NCBI RefSeq assembly: GCF_003254395.2
Contig: NC_037643.1
Span: 12,356,963-12,420,962, forward strand
From: Apis mellifera
Lineage: Eukaryota; Arthropoda; Insecta; Hymenoptera; Apidae
DNA length: 64,000 nucleotides
Reading direction: 5' to 3'
Part shown: positions 35,842 to 48,932 of the stretch, piece after piece
Layout of the letters: each line of letters starts with the position of its first letter
Numbering within the stretch: position 1 is the first letter of the stretch
Notes under the pieces: generated by a model
Told to the model about the DNA's origin: nothing
Database searches by the model: none
Seen by the model: the letters and a program-made list of their open reading frames with translations, nothing else
Program-made: the position numbers and the translations under genes

Positions 35842-35883
35842 ACACGCGTACGCGCGTGCGTGCGTGCATGCATGCATGCATGC
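35842..35883. repeat. 42-bp perfect purine/pyrimidine alternation (Z-DNA-prone)
   Basis: From acacgcgtacgcgcgtgcg to the end of a (GCAT)n run the bases alternate purine and pyrimidine without a break for 42 bp. It mixes CG, TG and AT steps. Such sequence is the classic substrate for left-handed Z-DNA, and the GCAT part is also self-complementary. Confidence 0.85.
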
Positions 35884-36150
35884 TGGCTAGGATAGGTGAC
35901 GGTATGCATTTCTGAAAAGGTTGGAAGTGAACCGTGAAACGTAGAGAGAGAGAGAGCTTCGGAAAATTGACCCACGAGACACGGCCATGCAAATGCGGAC
36001 CTTGAGCAACATCAGCCCTCCATATATCGCGCATCTGAATTTCGTTTCAAGAATATCCATTATATAACGCGTGTCAAACCGTTTCTGCATAACTCTTCAT
36101 GAATATATCCTGTTTTCTCCTGAAAAAAGAAAAAGAAGAAAAAAATAAGT
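35884..36150. other. Unique non-coding DNA
   Basis: Short spacer with a GA run near 35945-35956. Nothing recognised. Confidence 0.6.
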
Positions 36151-36333
36151 TTCCGTTTCGAGTAAATTTTTCAAACGACACCAATTTATTATTTTCGTTT
36201 CATATTTTATTATGATGAGCGAACGAATTTGTAATCTTATTATTATTTCTTTCCGTTTCAAGTAAGTTTCAAACGACACCAATTTATTATTTTTGTTTCT
36301 TATGAGCGAACGAATTCGTAGTCTTATTATTTT
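36151..36333. repeat. ~100-bp direct tandem duplication
   Basis: The segment ttccgtttcgagtaaa at 36151 recurs at 36251 as ttccgtttcaagtaag. Both are followed by caaacgacaccaatttatta, atgagcgaacgaatt and tcttattatt. Confidence 0.9.
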
Positions 36334-39300
36334 CTCTAAACACAGTTGCTTCATTTAATAAAAAAAAAATATAATGCAAATATATATAATCTCTATATTA
36401 TTGTTATACAAATATTCATTCCATTTTCACTCATTTCCTTTTAAAAATTCATCGCCACGAATCGAACCGGTAAAAATCTCGATCGAAACTTTTCCACCAC
36501 TTTTCCATTTTCATCTTTTTCGCAAAAAAAAAAAAAAGAAAAAAGAGAAACACGCGGAAAACCTAGCTGGATTTCGAAATCGCTTTAACTCGTAAGTTAT
36601 AGCCCAGTTCCCGGTTTTTGCCATCCGAGCATGGCAAAGCGCCATTCCCGGACCCACTATTCTTCATAACTTTTTAACGGCCAACGTATTCGGACGGCCA
36701 TCACGTTTACGTGAATAACACCTTTGGAAAATTACGATTCGTCGATAGAATCAACGAGGGAGAGGGGGGAGGGAAAGGTTTCCACGGTTTTACCTTCTCC
36801 CTTCACCGAAGGCTTTCCAAGAATAGAAAGGCACCGTCCTCTTTCTCTCGCTCTCAGTTTCTTTCTCTCTCTCTCTTCGATCTGTCGTTCAGATACGGGA
36901 GAATGCGTTAACCATCCGTTAACACGCTATCACGAGAACCTCGTACGAGGTGAACGTTATTTCAGAAGGTATGTATTTTTAAGGGAAGATGGAAATGCAA
37001 GAACGGCCGAGGACTGTTGTTATAGGACGCACAATGACGCTCGTTACGCCCTCTAGTTACTTTTGACCTTTATACCAGGTGTTGGTTATGTAATATAACG
37101 GATGGGAATACACTTGGCGAGTGATTCTTTGATGGCATTAGTATCGACGCCTTTTATTTCCTTTTTTTTTGGACGTACGCCTGTTTCCAACAAAGAGAAT
37201 TGCCCCAATTCACTTCATAGGGGATCGTGAAAAGATGCTGCATTGCCAAGTTGCAGAGAATAGTATATTTCTTTTTTTGAGTAAAAGCAATTAAATGTCG
37301 AGTTAAAACTTGTGGCTTTTATCTTCGATTAAATTGAAATTGAAATTGTATATCAAAGAAAGTTAATAAATTAATACGAAAATTATTTCTATCACGAAGA
37401 TATTATTATTATTTTTAAATATTCAGCATCGTTCTTCTAATTAATATTTTCCACGTTCTTTTAATGAAAATAAAATAATGTTTTATCCAACATATTTTGC
37501 GAGTCATAAACACGCACGTATCTCGAGTATTTAATTCATGTTCCGATGCCAAAAGACAGAGGCAAGAGGGACGGCCATTTTTCGCCTGACCGAACAGCAA
37601 CGCCATCTGGCCAAGCGTTTTATTAGCGACTCTGCGGAACGAGAGTGATAAGGAGGCTAGATACCGGATCCGTATGATTTACAACGACGAGGCAACGATC
37701 GAAACCGTTTCCCCATTTTGCGAAATTCTCTGCTGCAACAGCGCCAAAACGATCACAGTTATATCTGATGATTGATCCGTGTGCGTGTATGTCAAACCTT
37801 ATATGCGGGTATCTATGGTAATTAATCGAAGGAGAAAACGTGTTCCGTGTAATGGCGAAGAGATTGACGTTTGTTCGAGAGATCGGTTTCTGGGAAATTC
37901 ATATTCGTAATTAATTTCTAGCCGCCACGATCGATTTCCACGAACTTGTTACCACTTGTCGTTCTTTTCGCGCAGGCAATATGTTTAAGAATGAATGAAA
38001 ATGTAGTTTCGAAATAAACTGTTGTAAAACTTGAGACATATATATACGTATATAAGTGATATCGAGAACTTGGTAAAAAAAATACTTCGAAAGCTATCTC
38101 GAATTGGGGCAAGTAAACACACAAATATACCCTCGTCTCGTACATAAAACAAGGGAAAAGAAACGCGAAAAGTTCTTAAAATTACTCGAATCCATTCCAT
38201 TCCTCTGGTATTTTTAACCAGTTATGTACGATAAATCGATTCTCAGAAACCGAGGTTCTAATCAAATTCTAAAAAGCGTAAAATATTTTTAGGTTATGTT
38301 TCCAAAGTTATCGAGGAATCTCTTTAAATAAATATCAACATCGTTAAAACGGACGATAAATTGTATCCATGGTTGATAAAAAAAAAATATCAACTTATCG
38401 AGCCACTGGAAACTTCGCGTCAACTTCTCGTTTGAAACGAGACCCATCTCGAAACCATGTTCGTATTATTTTAACCCCCGTACGATCTGGCACGTGTAAT
38501 TAAACACGCGGGGTTATCCTCGGATAGGAAGGCCACGTTGCAATTGCAGCTCTAAATGTAACAGGCTGAGAACTTGATACGAGTGCAATGTTACGGTATC
38601 CGTAATGAACGAGGTATTCAAGCAACAATTAATCTAGTTAGATTTAAAGGTCTCGCGAGGGGTACGTACGTGGCGCCACCGTGTATGGAAACAATTGTCG
38701 CGCGTCGCTTTTCCGCGACAGTTGCAACTTCCAAGTTGAAAACAACTGGACCGATACACGGTTTCCATTGTTCCTACTGCCCCACAGTGTCACAAAATTC
38801 GAACCACGATGGAATTTCAAATATAATTTATTGTCATAAGATATTCCTCTTTACTCATGGAATAAGTAAGAATATTATTATTTACGGAAAAAAAAACGTG
38901 AAAATGCGTTTAATAATATTAATATTAACCGATTTCTTAACGATTGTAAAACGAAAGTAAATTTTGTTCATTCGATCCTTAGGGAAATCTACAGTAAGTA
39001 GCGAAGCGGAGACACTAGGGTCCCTAGACAAAATCCCTAAACTCTTAAGATTTGTTTAAAATTTCTCTATTATTTTATCCTCCTCTAAGATTTAGAATTT
39101 TTGTTAAATAAACCAAAAATATTTAAAAATTACTAAGCGAGATCAATGAATCTTGAACACAAGAATTGATAAATAAAACGGAGAATTGTGGATATATTTG
39201 TGTAAAAAAATTACCGTGAAATATTCATTTTCATGGAGGATCCGAGTTATTCCATTTGGAGCCCAAAGTGAAGTTGTTTTCATATAATATATTTCAATAG

Positions 39301-39455
39301 GTTAAAAAACTGATCCCTGTACTTATAAAAAATTCTTATCTGCATCTTCTTGCATCTTCTTTCCTTGAATTTTTTAACAGAATAGGGAGCTTTATATGTT
39401 ATTTACAAAGAAAAATTCACGGGTCAAAGAAGTCTGAGATGTAAGACGCAATCAG
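36334..39455. other. Unique DNA with CpG-rich islets
   Basis: About 36590-37080, 37540-37780 and 38400-38800 are GC-balanced and CpG-rich. They contain a 14-bp palindrome (acctcgtacgaggt, 36938-36951) and GGCGC/GGCG-core motifs at 37048-37055, 37601-37608 and 38670-38680. No exon could be recognised in any of them. Confidence 0.5.
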
Positions 39456-39561
39456 CTTAAAGAAGCAATAAATATTCTAACAACCAAGGTTGTTGAACAA
39501 CTGGAAGCCTTAAAGAACCAATAAATATTTTAACGACCGAGGTTGTTGAACAAGTACCAAC
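39456..39561. repeat. ~52-bp direct duplication carrying a dyad
   Basis: cttaaagaagcaataaatat (39457) recurs as cttaaagaaccaataaatat near 39509. Each is followed by an almost self-complementary core (acaaccaaggttgt, then acgaccgaggttgt) and tgaacaa. Confidence 0.85.
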
Positions 39562-42500
39562 TTGTAAGCCATTTTACTGTGACGTGGCTCGAAAGTATTT
39601 GAAAATCTCGAGCAACGTTGTCGTTGTTCGCTATAATTCCTCTCACTAGGAGGAGTAATTAATTATCCTTTTGTGTGGAAAATCTTTGAGTCGATTGATA
39701 TAATTTTGCCACTAAAAAAAAATTCCTTCTTGCTACTTATTAAGTACAATTACAATTTCTTACTTTCATCAATAATTGTAATAAAAAAATTTTTAATTAT
39801 TCAATTACTAAATTCAAATATTATTTATGCTTAATAATGTCAATCTAAATTTGCTTCTATTCATAAAAAATTTACACTTACGCTTACGGAAGTAATTTAT
39901 CTTTTTTTTTTTCTCAAATTTAATTTAAAATTTCGTCACGCTCATTTTCTTTTCCCTTTTTTCCTCCCCCTCTTCTATTAAATCGCTATAAAAATTTCAC
40001 TCTAAAAATTCAGAGAATTTTTCATACAAATTCAGAACAGACATTCAGAATTATGCAAAGTTAATTACGAATACCTTTATATATGATTAAATTCGAATCA
40101 AAATTAGAATTTCGCAAAAAATAATCGAGAATTATCTTAAAAATCTCAGGAATCGTATTTTTCCGCTCGAATATCGTATTATCGCGTGGCAAACAAGGAA
40201 AATAATCTTTTTCACGAAATTATCGAGCTTGATATTTCACGCACGTAAAAAATCGCGAAGAAAAGAGGCATATAGGTGGATCAGTGGTCGGATGGTATCC
40301 ACTTCTTCGGGTATTATCGGTAATTACAGCCTTCATGAACGGTAATACACCGAACAGGAGGCGCATTCGTGGCCGGCATTCGTGGATCGGAGAGGGGATT
40401 ACCGAGGAGGTGCAAGTCGGAGCGAGAAGCGAGAGGGGTCGGTCTCGACACGCGATTCTCCTTCTTCGAAACTCTTCTTCTTCGAGCGTGGATTCGTTCG
40501 TTCATGAAAGCTCTTAAGTTACTTTTCACACCTTCACCGTCTTATAGGCCGATATAATGCCTCTAGATGTCTAACCTCTTTCGGATATTTGCTCGTTCGT
40601 TGGGAATTAACCTTGTCTCGCGAAACGAACATTTTAATACTGTTTTGAAGTAACAAAAGTGACCGCGAGAGAGCACTAGTCTCGATACTGTGGCAAAAGT
40701 AAAGCAAACGTGTTGTACGGGGAAAGTGATTTTTAAGTTATACATTATGGTATTATGTTTAATCGTATTCTAAATACTTTCTAATTTTAATACCAATAGA
40801 TATATCGTTTAAAATTCTCATTGAGAGGATAACTAAATATTTGATATATATATATATTTATATATATGTAGAGAATTCAGCAAATTCTAATTAGAGCTAG
40901 GAGTTTAAACCAGTTTCGCAATAATGATTGATGTATAAATACAAATTTATGTGGTGTATTAATATATATATTAATACGATAAATTACGAGGTCGGCGTGA
41001 TAGTAATTTACGACATATCTTGATCAATTGATATATACCTGCCAAATCACAATTTCTCAAATGTAAATCGTTAAATTATCCATTCTTGATTTCAATCCAA
41101 TTTCTAATTAATAAATTAAATTGTTACGAAATTGTATTAGATATTTATCACATAGAAAATCAAAAATATCATTTTTATTCATTCAATTATTCTAATTTAT
41201 TAGAAGATCGAATATTTACAAGTTATCTTTTATCCTCGAATTTATATTCCATTCTTATCCTCTCCCATTCCCTCGTTTAATTATGAGGAAAATGTGGTGA
41301 TAATGCGATGCGCCTCCGCGATACGAAATGTTCCGGAAACGAACTAATCTAATTAACCTTTGACGTAATGCGTGCAAAGAGGAGCCGATTTTAATCTGGA
41401 GTTCCGCCAGTTGTAAACCGAATGAAAAACCACGTTTTTTCCTCTCTCTCTCCCCCCCCCCCTGCCCCTTGGGCGATGCTGCAATTAAGTTTAGCGAGTC
41501 GAATACAATGGGTCGGGTTATTCGTTTGTTCGATTGAATAGACTTGAAAATGAATATGGCGCGCCATTTGATCTTGTTATCCACGGATTATCTCGCGACC
41601 AGTGATCACCACTTCTCTCTTCTTCCTCCCCTTTTATTTCTCTCTCCCTCTCTCTCTTTTTTTTCTCTCTTTTTTAATTTTTTCCCCTCCTATCTCTTTT
41701 TCCTCTTTCCATTTTTTTTTGTGGCGTCTCGATTTTAATGGTAGAAACGTAAAATAGATATAAAACGACAACGAGGGACGGCGGTCGTTAACGAGATCGT
41801 CGTTATACGGCTGCAATTATCGACGATAATCGATATTTCGATAATTGTATATTTTGACGCTCTGGTTGAACCGATAATAAAATGCGGATAATGGCCGATA
41901 ATAAGATGCGCGTCGTTTAATACGCCGCGTTATCCGGATCCCTTCGATTTTTCAACCCAATTATTTTTCTTCGCGAGTTGATCTGCAAGGGTTGTTGTTT
42001 AATGGTAAAAAGAATTTCGCGATCTGTTCGAAATTGCATTACACACTGAAATAATTTTTAACTCGTTTAATGAAAGTTAATGAAAGACGACGGATTAACG
42101 TGATCAACGATCTTAAATTGAATTCGATTATTTATTTAAATTCTGAAAAATAGTTTTAGTTAGTAGTAATTTTATTTTTTGACGCTTGTTTGTAAAAGCT
42201 ATAAGAGAGAGATTGAATGTATTAATTGTGATAATTTTGAGACAATACTTTTTTTATTTTTTCAATGTGAAAAATATTTTTTTTTCTTCGCACGTTTGCT
42301 CGATGTAATTTGAAAGTTACGATAAATTGTAGGAAATGCAATTACAATCCAAAATGATCTGAAAATCGTCAAAAATCTGTTTCGAAAAGCTAAAAGCTCG
42401 TAAATGGAGAATTCAAGTTGATTCGAATGGAAAATTTATATTTTCAATTGGTCGATAGGAAACGATATATATATATGTGCAACAATTTTTTTTTGAAGCA

Positions 42501-42782
42501 TAAAAATTTACTTGAACAATACAGGGAGAGTTGAAATTTTTTACAAATATATTTTTTATATCCTATCAATGATTGTTTCGATAAAATAATCTCTATAACG
42601 ATCTCCGAAAAAATAATCTCAAAAAATATCATAACTAAATATTTTATAATTCCTATAAATCTCATCCTTCTTAACTTTTTGTTAGAGATTTAGACTTAGA
42701 AATATAAAGCAGAATAACCTTAAAAGAGCAATAAAAATTCATAACCTAAAAATAATAATCTCCATTCAGAAAAAAAAAAAAA
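39562..42782. other. Unique AT-rich DNA
   Basis: A moderately GC-rich islet lies at about 40260-40560. A C-run is near 41450-41465, with CT-rich sequence at about 41617-41712. Open frames on both strands (40284-40529, 41255-41584, 41544-41816, 42444-42665) have no recognised product. Confidence 0.55.
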
Positions 42783-43446
42783 TTAAAAATATTTCATAAT
42801 ATTTGATTCTTTCAGATCTTAAATTCCTCGATTCGTTTTCTTTTTTTTAAACAAAAGCACGATAATTGCAGGCTTTCAAAACTTGTTAAAGAAAAAAAGA
42901 ATAATAACCTATAATCAAACAACTTTCTAGAAAATAAAATAATATTTAGAAAAAAAATAATTCTCAAAGGCTAAAAAAAAGAAAAAAACAATATGAAAAT
43001 TAAAAATTAAAAATATTTCATAATTTTTCATATTTGATTCTTTCAGATCTTAAATTCCTCGATTCTTTTTTTTAAACAAAAGCACGATAATTGCAGGCTT
43101 TCAAAACTTGTTAAAGAAAAAAAAATAATAACCTATAATCAAACAACTTTCTAGAAAATAAAATAATATTTAGAAAAAAAATAATTTTCAAAGGCTAAAA
43201 AAAAGAAAAGAACAATATGAAAATTAAAAATTAAAAATATTTCATAATATTTGATTCTTTCAGATTTTAAATTACTCGATTCTTTTTTTTAAACAAAAGC
43301 ACGATAATTGCAGCCTTTCAAAACTTGTTAAAGAAAAAAAAAATAATAATAACCTATAATCAAATAACTTTTTAGAAAAAATAATATTCAGAAAAAAAAT
43401 TAAAAATAAAAGACTAAAAAAAAAAAAAAAAACAATATGAAAATTA
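42783..43446. repeat. ~218-230-bp tandem array (3 copies)
   Basis: ttgattctttcagat starts at 42803, 43033 and 43251. Each is followed by aaacaaaagcacgataattg, a poly(A)-rich stretch, ataacctataatcaaa and aacaatatgaaaatta. Upstream sequence from about 42715 resembles the unit's second half, so a partial copy may precede. Confidence 0.93.
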
Positions 43447-43665
43447 CATCACACGAGATTGAAATTCTTTAAAAATTGTTGGGGAAAGGGAGATGGCATT
43501 AGCTCCCTGTCTGTGGTGGCCGCTAATTTGAAAACAGTTGACAGACCGAAGCCCGTGGAGAGCAACAGAGAGCGGCAGGAGATAGATGAAGGATAAAGCT
43601 AACACCGATGCGAGCGCCGGCTAGCAAAGAACGTGTGCAGTTTTCTCGAGTAACACACGCGAGCG

Positions 43666-43668
<3 letters not shown>
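43447..43668. other. Short CpG-rich spacer
   Basis: GC-balanced sequence between the array and the CT repeat. No gene recognised. Confidence 0.5.

Positions 43669-43706
<38 letters not shown>
43669..43706. repeat. (CT)n microsatellite
   Basis: About eighteen CT units, uninterrupted until a terminal tctc variation. On the other strand this is a GAGA tract. Confidence 0.95.
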
Positions 43707-43712
<6 letters not shown>

Positions 43713-46129
43713 CTATCTCTATCTACATCTCGCTCACAGGTTCACTCTTGGGCTCACTTATTCCCCGGAGACACGAGTGTGACATTTTTATCTGTACACC
43801 CCGGCCCTCCAGCAATTTTCAGACGGTATTTCCCTCTATTTACTTTAACTAAACATGAGAAAGCACCAAGGCCCTAAAGGAACGTATGAAACTTACAGGA
43901 ATTAAGGTGAATGAAAAAAAGTTCGCACGAGTTACGAGTGTCGCCGGATTCGAGTCGAGTAGATGACACGCCCTTAAGAAATTCTTCTTTTTTTTCCTTT
44001 CCTTTCCTTTCCTTTTTTTTTTTTTTTTTAACCTTACCTTTTACTCGCGATGGTAACAAAAACGGAACAGAAACGAGCATCCAAGGTGTAATACACGAGG
44101 GTCGGTCAATAATTTAACCCTCCACGCCGTGACTTTTTCGCTCCAAGTTTTGCTCCTGTTTCTTTAACAAATAAAGAAACTTTCGAAAAAAAGCGAAACT
44201 TTCTAAAGAAAAAAAAGAAAACGTTACGAGTTATTAAAATTGTATAAATGTGTATAAGAGTGTGGTCGAGTTGAATATAATTGAAAGGATGCGTCCAGTT
44301 AATTGAGATGAAGGAGATTGTAAACGAGATTTTATTTCGAAAACAAGAATCGAGTTATTTCATTTCTTTTGTTTTTTTTATTTCAATGCGCTCGGCGGAA
44401 AAATATAGCAAACGTAAAACGTGAGCAACGCGAGCGGAAGTTCGTGTTTATTGATGGTGGTCATGCGGCTTGATTTAATTTTCTGATTGCCGGTAATGTT
44501 CGATTCGTTGATAAGTCGTGTCGACGGTAACGCTGAATTTGTCAACGTTTCTCTTTTTTTATTTATTTATCTATTTTTTTTTTTTACGATTTCATCACTT
44601 TTTCCGTGTCTCGAGAAATTAATGGAGAGGGCGGAATAAAGACGTAAATGTCGCGATTCGTGGAAAGGGATTGCAATCTTTCGACATTTTGATAAGAGTG
44701 AATTACGTCACGTAGCTTATTAATTCATTATTTCTTTTTACAAACTTAAACACGATCAATGGCTTGTTGTTGCACACAATTATCAAAAAAAAAAAAGGGA
44801 ATCAAAAAATTATATATTATAATACAACAAAATTACATAATAATACAAAAAATAATAAAATAAAATAAAATACATTTATAATACAAAAAAAAAAGAAATT
44901 ACACGCAATAAAAGCGAATATAATAATCCCAAAAATCAAATATCTAATAGAGGGCAAAACTACTTGTGCCACAGTATGCAGCATATATTCTTCGAACGAG
45001 AACGTTCATTCCTCTCCACGTGATTCAATTTCCCTCTTTTTTCCCCTCCCCGCCGACCGAATTTCGCAACGCCATCTATGTCGCGCGTCCCCGATAACAT
45101 TGTTCCCACTGATGACTAATTTGTAGCTGGCGACGAATAAATTCGCCGACAAAAAGCGGGACGGGGCCGTGAAGCTCGGCCTAGAGGCCGCTCTGCCGCA
45201 CGAATTATATACCGGTTCCACACACTCGTGCCCCCGGTGTCTATTAACAATGTACGTACGTGTGTTCCCCATCGTGCCGTACACCGTTAACCGGGGGGGG
45301 GGTAGAGATATGTAATTCCATTGTTCGCAATTGTGCCTTCTGTTAAAACTTGAATACAAGCCGTGTGAACGTGTTATTTATGTCACTGGAAACCACTGGT
45401 CACCGGTAAAAGAAATATTGTATATGAGAGAGAGAGAGAGAGAAATATATATATATATAGTTTAGATCGTGATTACATTATGAATATTTGAAATTTGGGA
45501 TAATGATGATAATTTTTTTTTAATCTATAGAAACAAACGAGTAAATAATTTCATAACGTGAATTAATGGATATAGGTTAGAATGATATCGTATGTGAAAA
45601 AGTTTGTGGTTCCACTTAATTTTGTTCGTTAATTCTCGCGAAATAAAGATATTGTTTAGGAAAAGAATAACAAGTGAAACGAGATTAAAGTTCGTGTATA
45701 GTATGATTCGTGTAATACATCGATATCTGGAAATCCCGTAGTAAAGTTTCATCACTTGCTTGCCACGAGTGTATGCAAGATCGATAAAACAGAAAAACCT
45801 GAGTATCCAATAAAATCTCGCAGCGCAGCATCGATACAGAGCAATTTTTATTAATTGAGGCGAGAAATTGTTATCGGCTCCTCGTTGGAATTCAATTTAT
45901 GGGAGGCGTTGCTTTCGTCGTTATTTTAATTACGTCGGGGAAGCGAGAGGGAGAGAGAGAAAGAGAGAGAGAGAGAGAGAAAAGTACGTCGAATGAATAA
46001 ATAGCGTTAAGGTGCGCTTTCGTTATTGAATCTACTCGGCTAAGTGGTGTCTTTCGAAAGGATCGAGTGACAAATGACTCTAAATGGTCGTCGGTCGCGA
46101 AAAACTAACAAAACTAGTGAAAAATAGTT
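43707..46129. other. Unique DNA, partly CpG-rich
   Basis: A (CCTTT)n run is at about 43994-44014, followed by a long T tract. About 45000-45370 is CpG-rich and contains cgccatct (45070-45077). GA/TA runs lie at about 45427-45460 and 45950-45982. The minus-strand frame at 45006-45359 has no recognised domain. Confidence 0.5.
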
Positions 46130-46570
46130 AGAGGAGTAACACCGTTTAAAACCGTGAACGACGCCCGGAATAAATATCGATGCTCTTTATACGGAAATTC
46201 TCGGCGAAATGGACGAAACGTGGCTGTGGCTATATGGCTATATATGGCGCCCCCTTCGGGCTGTCTGTAAGCGCCCTCTGCGCAACAGCGATCGTGAACA
46301 CGCATACATCAGTAATAAAGCGAAGCAACTGTAAGCCCCTTAGGTAGACCGTGTGGCCCGGTATAACTAGAGATTAAGCCATCACGGAACGCTTACCATA
46401 AATTGATATTAAAGTTCCATTATAATGCGACACGTTTCGAAGCTAAACGTCATGGCCGACTGTTTCGAAGCCACCGTGCTGCCCTCTCGTTTCCATTGGA
46501 AATTTATCAGAGTCGATTCACGCATCGTGCCACGAATACAGCGTGACATGTTTACACCATTACATTAATT
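46130..46570. promoter_or_regulatory. CpG-rich block with two CTCF-like motifs (candidate insulator/CNE)
   Basis: A GC-balanced block of about 440 bp contains two motifs in the same orientation on the minus strand. The first is cccgaagggggcgcc (46246-46260) and the second tgcgcagagggcgct (46270-46284). Compared with the general CTCF consensus CCASYAGRKGGCRSY they match at 13 and 12 of 15 positions respectively. TAAT-type words occur downstream. CTCF is conserved in many insects including bees, but binding here is an inference. Confidence 0.4.
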
Positions 46571-48900
46571 ATCTATTGAATATTACGATTTTTTGCAATT
46601 GATGTAGAAAGATTAAAATTAGAAGAACTTTTTTGAAATTTTAACCGTTGTTTATTTTGACGTTATATTTTGGATATTCGTGTGTTTCAAGGCAAATATA
46701 TTTTTAAGGCAATAATGTTATGTCGAAGAATAATTTATCGCGGATGAGTACGTATCAGCCGTAAAAAGAAAAAAGTTGTAAAATATGTATTGCTGTTATA
46801 CGTCAGAAAAGTTTACGATTGTATTAAAACTTACAATGAGTTACTTTCTCTCTAAAAATATCACGCTCAACTAAATTTTAATGCTAATTTTAAACGATTA
46901 AAATGATACATAATCGTTACAATTGATAAGATAACAGGATTGTTGAATTATAACCTCTTACAATTACTTACTCTTCAACATAAAAATAAATAAAGCTTGA
47001 GAGAATCAAATTTCTTTAAAAATTCTTGACTCGTGATCACAGACTCCATTGTTTCCCAATAAATGGCAAACCATATAATCATTCGATTAATAATAATTAG
47101 AACCAACACAAATCTTCTAAACATCCGATTCAATTATTTCTAACCTCAATTTACAATCCTGTTACCATTGTCACAACTAACTATAATCGCATAATCATTT
47201 AACCGATCAATTAGAATCGATTCCGCGTAATCTCTCCATATAAATCCATAAAAATCATGGATACAGCAGGTTCGGATACAGCCATCTATATTTCGGCGAA
47301 AGCAAAACGGAATTGTTTCCATTGGCCGAGAAAGAATTGATAAAGCCGGTATTAGCGCAGTCTCCCAAGCGGAACGAACAATGGCCGGTATTTTTCCGTT
47401 TGCCCTTTCTAAGCCATGCTGTATCGGGTTTCGAAAAGAGAATACCGAACGTAGATCTCGTCGAACTATCGTAGATTTTTCATATAATCGAAAACAGATC
47501 AGGTTCGTCGCGAAAATATTCTCGAAAAAAAAAAAAAAGAAAAGAAAGAAAGAAAGAAAATTCTCGAATAATCTCGTTGTTTCTTTCTCCTCGGAGAAGC
47601 AACGCGTGAAAAACGTATTTCGTTTTGAAACGATTATTTTCACTCGGAGGAACGAGGTTGACCGTGAATTTTCACAAAGGAGAATTCTACCGTCCGTTTC
47701 TAATATATTTTATGGTTTTAATCACCACGTTACGGTTATTAACCGTGGTGCTGTGAGGTTTAGCTACTTTGAATCAAAGCAGAGCATAGAAAGCACGTAA
47801 TGGATTCATGCGCATGCGCTTGCGCCAGTCACGCATACATACGTGTATCTGTGCGCGCGCGCGTACACTATATATATATGCTCTTCTGCAAAGCATAGCC
47901 CGAGGCATAAAACGTTGGTATTCGCTGGCTGCGTTTTCGTTATTTCAACGTCGACTCTTACATCGGCACGCTCTCGTAGATATTACATTTCTTTAAGTAT
48001 TTACCTTGCAGTTTTCACGACTCGCGTTTTCCGCGGCGTTTCTCGCGCGTTCCCCGGAACGGAAAGCTTATAACATGGGGAATAAACAGCGTGCTTCGTT
48101 TCTCTCTCTCTCTTTCTTTCTTTGTTCTTTTCTTTCCCAGTCTCTCTTCTTCTTACAACCGAGACAAAGCGAATCCGCTGGATAGAACCAATTACGGAGA
48201 ACGAAGCGTATCAACTTTAACCGTCCTCCTTCCGCTGCTCGTGTCGCCGGATGTTAATGCTTTGTGTCGTCCTGGCGGGCAGGACAAAGGAATAGTATAA
48301 AGAGAGCATTGCCCGTTTAAAGGGAACGGGGCATTAGCGTGCTCGTTGTTATTGGAAAATGCTTCATTTTCTATTATTCCCGCGAATATCATTGTTGCGA
48401 TCGCGATACCGGATTCTCTTAGGCGGACGAGCTTCGACGGCTTACCGCAAATTTGTTATTCACCCGATCGACCCAGAACTCTGTTGATGTTTCGATTATT
48501 TGTTGTTAGATACCTCGGCGTATCCACTTGTTCGTTCATTCCTCTGTGAGTTTCGTAACGATATCCCAATATACTGTAATAATTAAATTAGATATTCGAG
48601 GAATATTATTCAATTATTTATATAAATTTAACGACTCGATGATTGTAAAAGCATTATTCTATAATTCGCGACTTTTTATTCCAGGGAGAAGAAAGTAAAT
48701 TTTTATTTCAATGATCCAAGTCGAAACAAACTCGTAACAAAGATTCCTTTTCGAACCACGATCGTCTTCGTCTCGGTCGAAAGTCGGTCGCAAACTCTCG
48801 TTCAACATTCGTTCGACATTCGTTCGACATGGAACCATGTGCTTCTCGCGGGGATAAAATTTGACGAGGGATAGAAGAAAAATAGCCGGACAAATCCGTT

Positions 48901-48932
<32 letters not shown>

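Noticed and set aside
45006..45359. 117-residue minus-strand protein
   Set aside because: The frame is in a CpG-rich islet with no recognisable domain, no splice context and no supporting neighbours.
47146..47800. Overlapping 165- and 139-residue proteins
   Set aside because: The two frames lie on opposite strands of the same DNA, include homopolymer-derived K/F runs and match no family I know.
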